From Actinomycetota bacterium (GTDB lineage: Bacteria; Actinomycetota; Actinomycetes; Mycobacteriales; Micromonosporaceae), in the NCBI GenBank assembly GCA_005885555.1, contig VAWN01000038.1, positions 36,409-100,408 on the forward strand: a DNA stretch of 64,000 bases. The letters run 5' to 3'. Shown here piece after piece: positions 27,301 through 34,909 of the stretch. The notes under the pieces are model-generated. The model was not told the DNA's origin and made no database searches. It saw only the letters and a program-made list of their open reading frames with translations. A program made the position numbers and the translations under genes. The first letter of the stretch is position 1, and the number at the start of each line of letters is the position of its first letter.

Positions 27301-27414
27301 CACATCTCCCGGCGTACCGTCGAGACCCACGTGGCGCACATCCTCGCGAAGATCGGCGGGCGGTCACGTATGGAGATCGCCCTGGCCGCGCCGGACCGCG
27401 GCGGATCCCCATAG
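24367..27414 (+). CDS. Large ATP-binding regulator with N-terminal XRE and C-terminal LuxR HTH (LAL-like)
   Basis: A 1015-residue cytoplasmic regulator. An N-terminal XRE helix-turn-helix (about 20-75: SLDVLAARTNFSKPYLSNVEGG) precedes an AAA/NB-ARC-like ATPase with Walker A GEPGIGKSS (about 118) and Walker B VLLAVDDLQWAD. A long helical TPR-like middle follows. The C-terminal LuxR HTH reads LTPTEIRVAELVAEGLSNPDIAARL...RRTVETHVAHIL. LAL (MalT-type) proteins normally have only the LuxR HTH; two DNA-binding domains are less common. It may control the NAD(P)-binding gene 44 nt downstream. Effector unknown. Confidence 0.92.
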   Translation: MAGRFQPYPAARIGEPGGSINAALRSVRRASGVSLDVLAARTNFSKPYLSNVEGGRRRVTPEMAQAYDAALGTGGLLVRLLAGGPDAPVGRAAETIRLRRLTEELASGRGSAVWVAGEPGIGKSSLLRAGLADAGALGCRVLWAAADESLARFPLWALLDGVRAHAADADPELAEITALLSGTGAAGSAPGDAVAAAAERLVVLVERWCASAPVLLAVDDLQWADDMSLSVWARLRRLVPQLPLLVAGACRPVPHRPELAAIERTVTGSDSLVLRLGPLPAAAVTELTGYLAGAPAGPGLRAAADQAGGNPLYLRELVEALVRERRIRIADGWAELTGPVVPPSLVAAIGARLDYLSEPARATLRIAALLGPEPAVADLGTVSGRSATELADVVNEAIAAGALVATADRIAFRHGLIRTVLYEQTPAPVRAALHWEAARVLAASGAGVEVIAEHLLAGTATAAADRWIARWLADGAAAVLVNRAPRVALELLERAPDRALAGYRIEVLFRLARYDEVAGLGPQVLAAEPDPDLTGRTAWLLARALIRLGRGPEGYTILCDVLRDPRLDPRWTARLRAFKAILGPPDNRLATARRAIDDGERSGDPTSLGWALHALAIAERSTDETVALATVERAIAVVGDGWETAELRGVFLGNRMASLCNVGRLAEIPQAIEEALRAAELDGMQSQQLAVRLQIAELYYFWGRWDDARTELAAAAELLGTDRQRMFWWHTVGALIAAHRGDSAVLATHLSEARALDIDLRLANANAGRLRAAQAIAAEAGGRPADALDALLAACTEPDSSPQSLVLEDDSRPWLPDLVRLALAQGRPDVARAYTAACVADARVADRPGTAAAARRCEGLLDRNPALIESAIEEYERGNLVPFRARGYEDLAVLRAELGDLDGAQRASDAAAEGYVALEAAWDLRRARARLRPLGLRLNRYRIRRRPATGWEALTPTEIRVAELVAEGLSNPDIAARLHISRRTVETHVAHILAKIGGRSRMEIALAAPDRGGSP

Positions 27415-27458
27415 GCCGGTCACGGTCGCGGCAGGGCCCGGCGGGTACCGTCGGCTGC

Positions 27459-28118
27459 ATGGACATCCTCGTGGTCGGCGGGCACGGCAAGATCGCGTTG
27501 CGGCTGCTGCGGTTGCTGGCTGCCCGCGGCCACCATGCCCGCGGGCTGATCCGCAAGCCGGAGCAGGCCGCCGAGCTGCAGACGGTGGGCGCCGTCCCGG
27601 TACTCGGTGATCTGGAGGCGGAACCGAGCCTGGAGACGCACGTCAAAGGCGCCGACGCGGTGGTGTTCGCCGCCGGCGCCGGTCCGGGCAGCGGCCCCGA
27701 ACGCAAACAGACCGTCGACCTGGGCGGCGCCGTCAAGCTGACCGACGCGGCGGTCGCCCTCGGCGTGCGGCGGTACCTGATGATCAGTTCGATCGGAGCC
27801 GACCGGGCCCGGTCCGCCACCGGCGCGATGCGCCCGTACCTGCAAGCGAAAGCAGAGGCGGACCGCTACCTGATGGCCAGCGGACTGGACTACACGATCC
27901 TGCGCCCAGGCATGCTCACCGACGATCCCGGTACCGGCCGGGTCCGCCTGTCGACCGAGCTCGGCGGCCGGGCGCCGGTCCCCCGCGACGACGTCGCCGC
28001 GGTCCTCGCAGAAATGGTCGAGGCGCCGAACACGATCGGCGTTGTCGCGGAACTGTTCACCGGCGACACTCCGGTCCCGGAGGCGGTGCGCGCGCTGGAG
28101 CCTCCCGGACCCCGTTAG
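27459..28118 (+). CDS. NAD(P)-binding atypical SDR (NmrA/YwnB-like)
   Basis: A 219-residue protein with the nucleotide loop VVGGHGKIA at the N-terminus, a strand-helix Rossmann pattern, FAAGAGPG at the fourth strand, ISSIGADRA and YTILRPGML. These are typical of atypical short-chain dehydrogenases used as redox sensors or sugar-nucleotide enzymes. The strict Tyr-x3-Lys is replaced by YLQAKAEAD, which keeps a Tyr and a Lys. ATG 27459 opens the Rossmann strand directly, as in family members. Substrate unknown. Confidence 0.85.
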   Translation: MDILVVGGHGKIALRLLRLLAARGHHARGLIRKPEQAAELQTVGAVPVLGDLEAEPSLETHVKGADAVVFAAGAGPGSGPERKQTVDLGGAVKLTDAAVALGVRRYLMISSIGADRARSATGAMRPYLQAKAEADRYLMASGLDYTILRPGMLTDDPGTGRVRLSTELGGRAPVPRDDVAAVLAEMVEAPNTIGVVAELFTGDTPVPEAVRALEPPGPR

Positions 28119-28215
28119 CGATCGGGCCCCGGGCTCGGCGTCGTCGGTCTTGCGGTGCCACCGCGGGGCAGCCCGGACTTGCCAGCATCGCCGCAGCGCC
28201 TCCCGACGGGTGGCG

Positions 28216-28947
28216 CTATGAGGCGAGTCCGTAGCAACCGCCGCACATCCCGGCCGCGCCGGGTACCAGTTGCCAGGCCCGCCCGGCGAACTCCTTGACG
28301 TTGACGTGGATCTCCCGGAAGCACGACGGCCGGACGTACCCGTGTCCATGGCGCACAACGAACTGGAAGAACCCGTCGGAGACCACCGCGGCCAGATCGA
28401 CCCGGTCGTCGGCGGCGAGGGCAGCGCGTAGTTCCTCCGCCTCGATCAGGCGCGCTATCCGGACCAGTGGTTCGCCCGTCCAGCCGTGCTGGTCCGGCTC
28501 GATGTGCCCGAAGTCGAAGGCGAGCCGCATGCGGACCCGGGCCGGCTCCGCGACGTACCGCCGGTGCTCACGCAGCCCCGCGGACAGGCCGAGGACGAAC
28601 GCGTCGACCACCCGGATGGGTTCCAGCACGGAGAACGGCAACAGCAGCCGGATCCCGTCGCCGGTGTCCGTGGTCTGCAACGAGTCCAGGTCCAGCCCTA
28701 CGTACCGGACCACGTCGCGCACGATCTCGTACACGTCCTGGCGCATCCGTCGCTGGCCCTGCGGATCGCGCTGAGCCGAGGCGGACACGTCGGTCAGCAC
28801 GACGCTGCTCGGCTCAACGCCGATCCCGCGCGCGTTGACCGGTTGGCCGGGGCTTGCCACGACCGCCTCGGTGCGCCGGTTGGTTCCCGATACCCCGCGT
28901 TGATACGGCGTCGGTCGTCGGAAGGCGGAAGGTTGTCCGGTACCCAT
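28216..28947 (-). CDS. Nucleotidyl-cyclase-fold-like protein of unknown function
   Basis: A 243-residue protein. ATG 28947 has AAGGGAG 6 nt upstream, although the frame is open further up. After a Pro/Ser-rich N-terminus, the core reads VVLTDVSAS, TDTGDGIRLLLPF, RMRLAFDFGHI, GEPLVRIARLIEAEELR and VVSDGFFQFVVR, then HVNVKEFAGRAWQLV. This succession resembles a family of actinobacterial proteins with a class III cyclase-like fold that usually lack a full catalytic set. The first metal Asp could be in LTDVS and the second in TGDG. Not proven; role unknown. Confidence 0.65.
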   Translation of the reverse strand: MGTGQPSAFRRPTPYQRGVSGTNRRTEAVVASPGQPVNARGIGVEPSSVVLTDVSASAQRDPQGQRRMRQDVYEIVRDVVRYVGLDLDSLQTTDTGDGIRLLLPFSVLEPIRVVDAFVLGLSAGLREHRRYVAEPARVRMRLAFDFGHIEPDQHGWTGEPLVRIARLIEAEELRAALAADDRVDLAAVVSDGFFQFVVRHGHGYVRPSCFREIHVNVKEFAGRAWQLVPGAAGMCGGCYGLAS

Positions 28948-29291
28948 GACAGGCTCCCTTGTGGGGCGTCTCTGCACCGGAGCCAGCCCTTGCGCTGCAT
29001 CCGGAGTACCACTGACGGCATCGTCGCCGGAGACCTTGTCGGATGCGGACGGTACGCGTGACCGCCCGATCGGACTGGTGGACCGCCGCCGCGCCCGGGT
29101 GCCGGGAGCGGAAGGCGTAGGCGCCTGGTTATTACTGTCCGAGAATATTTCGCCCCCGTCAAGTCGAGCGGGCCTGAATGACATGAGTGAGCAGGTAGGC
29201 GGCTTCTCGCATGTCCAACGCCAGAAATTCGACCGTTCGACACGCCGTACCTGGTTTGGTGACCAAGACGGACGTAGAATATTCTCCGCCG
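28948..29291. other. Divergent intergenic region with AT-rich palindromic motifs
   Basis: No gene is assigned here, though the minus frame of the downstream gene stays open to 29184. Two related AT-rich motifs stand out: GAGAATATTT (29141-29150) and the perfect palindrome AGAATATTCT (29276-29285), 135 nt apart. TAGAAT (29275-29280) could be the -10 box of the small gene at 29292, and TTGACG is present on the minus strand at 29162-29157. They may be operator sites for the XRE-type regulator next door. Confidence 0.35.
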
Positions 29292-29534
29292 GTGCATGAT
29301 GACCATCGCTCGCCGGTCGACGCTGCAGTCACTGGCCAGGTAACGCTGCGTCGCCTTGTGGTCCGGTGTGGGGGCGGCGACTGTCCGACGGTGTACGAGA
29401 CGGATCGCGGCACGGTGGTGGTGCAGGGCTACGTGGTCGAGCCGACCGCTGCGGGGTTGACGCTGCCCGCCGGTGAGCAGTTGGTCGAGGTGCCCCGCGA
29501 GTTGCTCAATGACTATTTGAACGCGACTCCCTAG
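29292..29534 (+). CDS. Small protein preceding an XRE regulator
   Basis: An 80-residue protein with the core LRRLVVRCGGGDCPTVYETDRGTVVVQGYVV. Similar short proteins (conserved CPTVYxTDRGT block) are found directly before XRE/DUF5753 regulators in actinomycetes. GTG 29292 is used because a TAGAAT -10 box ends 11 nt upstream, implying a very short leader; the frame is open further up to 29211. Two Cys (CGGGDC) might bind a metal. Function unknown. Confidence 0.65.
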   Translation: MHDDHRSPVDAAVTGQVTLRRLVVRCGGGDCPTVYETDRGTVVVQGYVVEPTAAGLTLPAGEQLVEVPRELLNDYLNATP

Positions 29535-29570
29535 CGGAGGACGGGCCCCGAGCCACGGAGGTGGCCGACC

Positions 29571-30449
29571 ATGACGAGCGGTCAGTCGGGTCCACCTCAG
29601 CGCGAGCTGTACGTTCCGGTGAACGTTGCGCTCAAACGGCTCCGGCAGCGCGCCGGTCTCACCGGTCAGGAGTTGGGTCGCCGCGCGGGCATGAGCCAGG
29701 CGAAGATCTCCAAGATCGAAACCGGGGCCATCCATCCGTCGGTCGAGGACGTCGAGCACCTTGCGCGCGCGCTCGGCGCGCCACAGGAGGACGTCGACCG
29801 GCTCACCGATCAGGTTGAGCACTCCCGTGACCGGATGACCGACTGGCGGTTCGGTCGTGACGACCCGGCCACCTGGCAGCGTGAGGTCGCTCAGCTCGAG
29901 GCCGCCGCTACCGAACTGCACAGCTTCCAGCCGGCCGTACTCAGCGGCCTCCTGCAAACCAGTGAATATGCCCGGGCGGTGCTGGCGACCGTATGGGAGT
30001 CATCGGTCGACGGGAGCTTCGGCCCGTCCGCCGGGCTGACCGAGGCGGTAGCCATTCGCCTGCAGCGCCAGGAGATCCTCGACGACCCGAGCAAACATTT
30101 CCACTTCGTGATACCGGAGACGTTGCTGCACAACGTGCTCTGCCAGCCGGACGAGATGCCCGGTCAACTGCGGCGCATCCTGGCGGTGTCCCATCAGGAG
30201 AACGTCACCCTCAGCATGATCCCGGCGGACGAACGACTGCCCTATCCGCCGTACCACGGTTTCATGGTGCTGGACGACAGGCGCGTGATGATCGACCTGT
30301 ACAACACCATCGTGGTCACCCGGGGGCGGTCGGACCTGCGGCTGTACCAGAACGTCTTCCGCGCGCTCGCCAGTCGGGCGACCCGAGACATCGAGCCGAT
30401 TCTCGAAAAGTACCGGCGGCACTATCTTCGCCTCGCCCGCGAGCGGTAA
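29571..30449 (+). CDS. XRE-family regulator with DUF5753 domain
   Basis: A 292-residue protein with an N-terminal Cro/C1 HTH (LKRLRQRAGLTGQELGRRAG, SQAKISKIETG, about 17-75) and a C-terminal DUF5753 domain opening with FQPAVLSGLLQTSEYARAVL. This is a very common actinomycete architecture (BldB/Scr1-associated type), usually linked to development or secondary metabolism. GGAGGTG stands 7 nt before ATG 29571. It lies 36 nt after the small CPTVY protein and 9 nt before the MFS gene, forming a likely three-gene operon. Confidence 0.93.
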   Translation: MTSGQSGPPQRELYVPVNVALKRLRQRAGLTGQELGRRAGMSQAKISKIETGAIHPSVEDVEHLARALGAPQEDVDRLTDQVEHSRDRMTDWRFGRDDPATWQREVAQLEAAATELHSFQPAVLSGLLQTSEYARAVLATVWESSVDGSFGPSAGLTEAVAIRLQRQEILDDPSKHFHFVIPETLLHNVLCQPDEMPGQLRRILAVSHQENVTLSMIPADERLPYPPYHGFMVLDDRRVMIDLYNTIVVTRGRSDLRLYQNVFRALASRATRDIEPILEKYRRHYLRLARER

Positions 30450-30458
30450 GAGCGCCCA

Positions 30459-31655
30459 ATGTCGCCGGCGGAACCGCGCCCTGCCAATGCCCGGCGCGTG
30501 ACTCCGCTGCTTGTCGCGACGGGCATCTCGGTGACCGGCGACGGCGCCGTACTGGCCGCCGCTCCGCTACTGGCTGCCGCGCTCACCCAGGATCCGATCG
30601 CGGTGTCCGCCGTCACCGCCGGGTTCTACCTTCCGTGGCTCGTCTTCAGCCTGCCGGCCGGTGCTCTGGTCGACCGGTGGCCGCGCCGTCGCGTCATGGT
30701 TTCCACGGACCTTCTGCGGTTCGCCGTGCTCGCCGGGCTGGTCGGGATGATCGCGGCGCGGCGGATCACCGTTCCACTGCTGGTGATCGCGGCCATCCTG
30801 GTCGGCATGGCGCAGACGTTCTTCGACTCGGCCGCGCAGGCGATCATCCCGGCCGTCGTCGGCCGCGAGAAGGAGAACCTGGCCCGCGTCAACGGTCGGT
30901 ACTGGGCCGTCGACACCATGGGCCGGACACTGCTCGGCCCGCCGCTGGGATCCGCGTTGCTGGCATTGCGCCGCGTACTACCGTTCGCGGTCGACGCGTT
31001 GTCCTTTCTCGCGTCCGCGGCCCTGGTCCGGCTGCTGCCGGAACCGGCCAGCGCCCGCGGACCACGCGAGCGGGTGGACGCTGCGGTGCGCGCCGGCATG
31101 CGGCATCTCTTCCAGACCCGCGACCTTCGTGTCCTCGCGTTGAGCATGAGCGCATACAACGGCGCGTTCAGCGTCGCCACGGGGCCGTTCGTCCTCTACG
31201 CAACGGGGGTGCTGCGGGTACCGTCGGCGCTGTACGGAGCGCTGCTGGCGATCAGCGCGATCGGCGGCGTCGTCGCCGGGTGGCGGGCTCCGGCCCTGAC
31301 CCGTCAGCTCTCCTACCGGCAGACGATGACCGTTGCCCACCTGATGCAGGCCGCCGCCTGGGCGGGTATCGCCGTCACCGCCGAGATCGGGCTCGCCGTG
31401 GTGCTGCTCATGATCCTGGGCGCCAGCTCGTCGCTGTCGAGCGTGGCCGTGGGCTCGGCCCGGCAGGCCATGACCCCCGACGAGCTGCTCGGCCGGATCG
31501 TGTCGACGTTCCGGTTGTTCAGCCTGGGATCCGCGGGCTTCGGCGCACTGGTCGGCGGCCTGGTGGCCCGCGCCTTCGGCCTCGTCGCCCCGCTCTGGGT
31601 GGCCGCCAGCGTCCTGGCTCTCGGCGGCGTGCTGACCTGGCCCCGAGGAGGCTGA
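30459..31655 (+). CDS. MFS transporter (EntS-like exporter type)
   Basis: A 398-residue membrane protein with about twelve hydrophobic segments. The loop GALVDRWPRRRVMV between helices 2 and 3 is the MFS signature A. AVDTMGRTLLGPPLG in the middle and repeated Gly-rich helices fit the drug/siderophore exporter group (MFS_3). It would use the proton gradient to export an unknown compound. It follows the XRE gene by 9 nt, so the regulator may control it. Confidence 0.9.
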   Translation: MSPAEPRPANARRVTPLLVATGISVTGDGAVLAAAPLLAAALTQDPIAVSAVTAGFYLPWLVFSLPAGALVDRWPRRRVMVSTDLLRFAVLAGLVGMIAARRITVPLLVIAAILVGMAQTFFDSAAQAIIPAVVGREKENLARVNGRYWAVDTMGRTLLGPPLGSALLALRRVLPFAVDALSFLASAALVRLLPEPASARGPRERVDAAVRAGMRHLFQTRDLRVLALSMSAYNGAFSVATGPFVLYATGVLRVPSALYGALLAISAIGGVVAGWRAPALTRQLSYRQTMTVAHLMQAAAWAGIAVTAEIGLAVVLLMILGASSSLSSVAVGSARQAMTPDELLGRIVSTFRLFSLGSAGFGALVGGLVARAFGLVAPLWVAASVLALGGVLTWPRGG

Positions 31656-31724
31656 ACCGGTGCGGCGGGGTCCCGCGCCGACGCGCGCGCTCCTCGACCG
31701 TGCCGCATCGGTGATGCCGGCCGC

Positions 31725-32417
31725 TCAGGGATCCCGGCCCTGCCAGGTCGTCACGCAGACTTCGTTGCCCTCGACGTCGGCGAGTACCCAGAACGACGGC
31801 GCCCGGTCAGCCGACAGCAGCCGGCCACCGGCGGCCAGCGCGGCCTCGATCCGCCGGGCGGCCTCGTCGTGCGGCACGCAGATGTCGAAGTGGATCCGGT
31901 TGCGCTGCGGGCGTGGCCGGTCCATCTGCTGGAACCAGATCGCCGGCCCCTGACCCACCGGGTCGACGATCGCATCTTCGGGGCCGTCGAGCCCGGCCTC
32001 GTCGGTGTAACCGAACACGGCCTTCCAGAACGGTCGGACGGCGGCGATGTCGAGCGCGTCGATCGCGATCTCCAGAAGCTGCACCGAACGCGGCGCGGCG
32101 CCGCCGACCTCCGTCACCGTGCGCAGCCCCAGCTCGGCGACGGTGGCGGAGATCCGGTGCGCCAGCTGCACATCCCGGTCGGTCACCGCGGCGTGCGCCA
32201 CCGACTGCAGGGACAGGACGGCCCGCTCCGGTCGCAGGTCGGTGCGCAGGTGCGCGTCGGCATCGGGGCCGCACGCGGCGACCGCGCGGGCCGCGACCTC
32301 GGCGGCGCGGCCGAGCGAGTCGACGGGTACCGACGTGAACAGCCGGCCCAGCAGGAACCGCCACCCCTGGTCGCCGACCGCATCCGAGGCCGCCTGGCGG
32401 CTCAGTGTCTGCTCCAT
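31725..32417 (-). CDS. VOC-family protein with N-terminal pterin-dehydratase-like domain
   Basis: A 230-residue protein. The N-terminal part (LSRQAASDAV, WRFLLGRLFTSV, then ATVAELGL) resembles the pterin-4a-carbinolamine dehydratase fold, though I do not see its full His motif. The C-terminal half (about 115-230) is a glyoxalase/VOC domain with IAIDALDIAAVRPFWKAVFGY and the metal-type strand RNRIHFDICV, ending DVEGNEVCV. Substrate unknown. ATG 32417 lies 8 nt after the stop of the FIST gene, so the two are co-transcribed. Confidence 0.82.
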   Translation of the reverse strand: MEQTLSRQAASDAVGDQGWRFLLGRLFTSVPVDSLGRAAEVAARAVAACGPDADAHLRTDLRPERAVLSLQSVAHAAVTDRDVQLAHRISATVAELGLRTVTEVGGAAPRSVQLLEIAIDALDIAAVRPFWKAVFGYTDEAGLDGPEDAIVDPVGQGPAIWFQQMDRPRPQRNRIHFDICVPHDEAARRIEAALAAGGRLLSADRAPSFWVLADVEGNEVCVTTWQGRDP

Positions 32418-32425
32418 GCCGCGGG

Positions 32426-33607
32426 TCAGCCGAGGGCGAGAACCACGAGCGTCTGGTTGTGGAAGCCGGCGATACCCCGGACCCGGGCGATCTCGCCGTA
32501 GGTGTAGAAGCCCGCGAACGGTACCCCGGCCACGGCGTTCTCCAGGCGGGTGCCCTCCCGCTGGATGCCGTCCTCGCCGAGGATCGCGCGCAGCGCGGCG
32601 CAACTGAACGTCAGCATGCCGATCGGCGGGCGACCGTGCAGGCCGTCGACCGCCTCCGCGCAGGCCGCGTCCACCGCGGCGAGGATGGACTGTTCGTCGC
32701 CGTACATCGCCCAGGCCAGGCTGCCCGGGTCGATGCCGCCACCGCCGCCGATCGAGCGGCCTTCCAGGTCGACCTCGGTGCTGACGTTGCGGGCGTCGAC
32801 GCCGCTGCGCCGCTGCAGGCCCAGCGGGCGCGCCAGGGCGAACTGCACGAACGCTTCGGCGTCGGTGTACGCCTCGGGTGGGGCGCCGAGGCGGTCCAGG
32901 TAGACGTCCATGGCGGGGCGGTCGTCGAGGGTCAGTACCCGACCGTTGGCGCTGCTCGTCACGAACATCGCGGGGCCGACCAGACCGAAGCCGTGCCGGA
33001 CGGAGACCGACAGTGGCGCGTCCGAGGCGATCATCGCCGCGACCACCGCGTCCTGCAGCACCTTCCCGTCGGCCATGACGTAGGTGCCGGTCATCCGCCA
33101 GCCGTCGGCCGCCGCGCCGCCGAACAGCGGCACCTGGGCGCCGAGGATCGAGTAGCAGCCGCGCAGGATCTCGTCCTGGTCGCGGATCAGCCCGTCGGTC
33201 AGCACCAGGAGCACCTGGTGCGGGCGGTCCTCGACCGAGTTCGCCTCCGCCGCAACCTTCGCGCCGGCCTCCCGCTGCTGTCCGGAGACCTGCTCGGCGA
33301 CCGCGGTACCCACGGAGAAGCCCGCGCCCCCGAGCGCCGCCACGGTCACCGTGCCGTCGCGTGGCCCGCCGGGGCCGATCTCGCCGTGCGTGCTGCATCC
33401 GATCAGCGGCACCGGGCCGGCGACGTCGAGTACCCCCGCCTGGACCTCGGCCAGGTCGTGCGTGATGGCGGCGAACACCAGCACCAGCCTCGTGCCGGCG
33501 CCGACCACGGCCGCGCGCGCCGCCTCGGCGCCGGCGGCCCTGGAGTCGGCGTGCAGCGAACGTCCGACGCCGACCCACCGTGTCTGTTCAGCGGCTGCTG
33601 CGGTCAT
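32426..33607 (-). CDS. FIST-domain sensory protein
   Basis: A 393-residue cytoplasmic protein with an N-terminal FIST domain (VGVGRSLHADSRAAG, PLIGCSTHGEI, FGGAAADGW) and a C-terminal FIST_C domain (GFYTYGEIARVRG, FHNQTLVVLAL). FIST domains are thought to sense small ligands such as amino acids, usually as part of signalling proteins. Here it stands alone, followed by the VOC protein. No output domain is fused, so any signalling partner would be a separate protein. Confidence 0.92.
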   Translation of the reverse strand: MTAAAAEQTRWVGVGRSLHADSRAAGAEAARAAVVGAGTRLVLVFAAITHDLAEVQAGVLDVAGPVPLIGCSTHGEIGPGGPRDGTVTVAALGGAGFSVGTAVAEQVSGQQREAGAKVAAEANSVEDRPHQVLLVLTDGLIRDQDEILRGCYSILGAQVPLFGGAAADGWRMTGTYVMADGKVLQDAVVAAMIASDAPLSVSVRHGFGLVGPAMFVTSSANGRVLTLDDRPAMDVYLDRLGAPPEAYTDAEAFVQFALARPLGLQRRSGVDARNVSTEVDLEGRSIGGGGGIDPGSLAWAMYGDEQSILAAVDAACAEAVDGLHGRPPIGMLTFSCAALRAILGEDGIQREGTRLENAVAGVPFAGFYTYGEIARVRGIAGFHNQTLVVLALG

Positions 33608-33675
33608 GTCACCTCACCGGCTTCACCCGAGCACCCGATGTTACTCCCGCCGCGGCCCGCGGCGTCACCTCCCGT

Positions 33676-34851
33676 TCAGTCCGCGTGGGCCAGCGCCTGG
33701 CGCAGGTCGGCGGCGAGTACCGCGGGCCCCTCCAGACCGATCGCGAGGCGCAGCATGCCGGGCATGATGCCGGCGTCGAGGCGCTCCTGCGGCGACATGC
33801 TGAAGTGCGAGGAGTTGAACGGGGTACTCGCCAGCGACTCCACCCCGCCGAGACTGGTGGCTTCGACGATGACGTCGAGCCCGCGCAGTACCCGCAGCGC
33901 CCGCTCGTCGCCGCCGTCGAGCACGAGGGTCACCATCGCGCCGGCCGCCTCGGGCATGATCCGCGCGGCGATCCCGGCGTCGGGGTGGTCCGGCCGGCCC
34001 GGGTACACGACCCGGTCGACGCCGTCCTGCCGCGCCATCTCGTCGGCGAGGGCCGCGGCGGTCCGGCACGCCTCGGCCATCCGTACCCGGAACGTGCGCA
34101 GGCCGCGCCACACCAGGAAGGCGGCGTGCGGGTCGAGGCAGCCGCCGAACGTGATGACCCGCCGCTGGATCTCCTCGTACAGGCCGGTGTCGTCGACGGT
34201 CACCGCACCGGCGAGCACGTCGGAGTGGCCGGACAGGAACTTGGTCGCCGACTCGACGACGACGTCGGCGCCGAGGCGCAGCGGGCGGGTACAGAAGGGC
34301 GAAGCGAACGTGTTGTCGACGACCAGCCGCGCCCCGGCCGCGTGCGCGGCCGCCGCGACGGCCGGGATGTCCAGCAGCCGCAGCTGCGGGTTGGACAGCG
34401 TCTCGGCGTAGACGACGGCCGGGCGGTGCCCGGCGATGGCCGCGGCCCACGCCGCGGTGTCGGCCGCGTCGACCCGCACCACCCGCACCCCCAGCGCCGG
34501 CAGGTCGCGGGCGATCAGGTCGCCGGTGTCGCCGTAGAGCTGCCGGGCGGCGACGAGGGTGTCGCCGCTGCGCAGCAGGGTCACCAGCGTGGTGGCGATC
34601 GCGGCCATGCCGCTGGCCGCCATCAGGGTCCGTCGCGCGTCGTGCAGGCGGGCCACCTCGGCGGCCGCCGCGTCGACGGTCGGGTTGCTGAAGCGGGAGT
34701 ACCAGGTCTCGTGCAGGCCGCCGGTACCCTGAATGTCCTTGTACGACTGGTCGTCGAGCTCGAACGTGCTCGTCTGGTAGATCGGCGGGATGACCGGAGG
34801 GACGCGCGAGGTGTGCGTGCGGCCCGGCCGGTATGGATTTGGCTGTACCAC
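33676..34851 (-). CDS. PLP-dependent trans-sulfuration enzyme (cystathionine gamma-synthase/lyase family)
   Basis: A 391-residue fold-type I PLP enzyme. The Schiff-base Lys204 lies in ESATKFLSGHSD; Asp179 (VVDNTFASP) binds the pyridine nitrogen; YSRFSNPT supplies phosphate and substrate contacts; the C-terminal SLGGVESL block is typical. It should act on cysteine, cystathionine or methionine derivatives, but synthase, beta-lyase and gamma-lyase cannot be separated by eye. GTG 34851 was chosen because TTGATC and TACCGT (16 nt apart on the minus strand) lie just before it, implying a leaderless message; the frame is open further upstream. Confidence 0.9.
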   Translation of the reverse strand: MVQPNPYRPGRTHTSRVPPVIPPIYQTSTFELDDQSYKDIQGTGGLHETWYSRFSNPTVDAAAAEVARLHDARRTLMAASGMAAIATTLVTLLRSGDTLVAARQLYGDTGDLIARDLPALGVRVVRVDAADTAAWAAAIAGHRPAVVYAETLSNPQLRLLDIPAVAAAAHAAGARLVVDNTFASPFCTRPLRLGADVVVESATKFLSGHSDVLAGAVTVDDTGLYEEIQRRVITFGGCLDPHAAFLVWRGLRTFRVRMAEACRTAAALADEMARQDGVDRVVYPGRPDHPDAGIAARIMPEAAGAMVTLVLDGGDERALRVLRGLDVIVEATSLGGVESLASTPFNSSHFSMSPQERLDAGIMPGMLRLAIGLEGPAVLAADLRQALAHAD

Positions 34852-34909
34852 ATCCGGTACGGTATCGCGTGCAATGATCCGATCAATCTTGCGTGAACGG
34901 GAGCACGGC

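Noticed and set aside
29701..29725. TCCAAGATCG inside the XRE/DUF5753 gene as a fourth copy of the dispersed inverted repeat
   Set aside because: It encodes the conserved SKIETG of the HTH and has no partner arm nearby.
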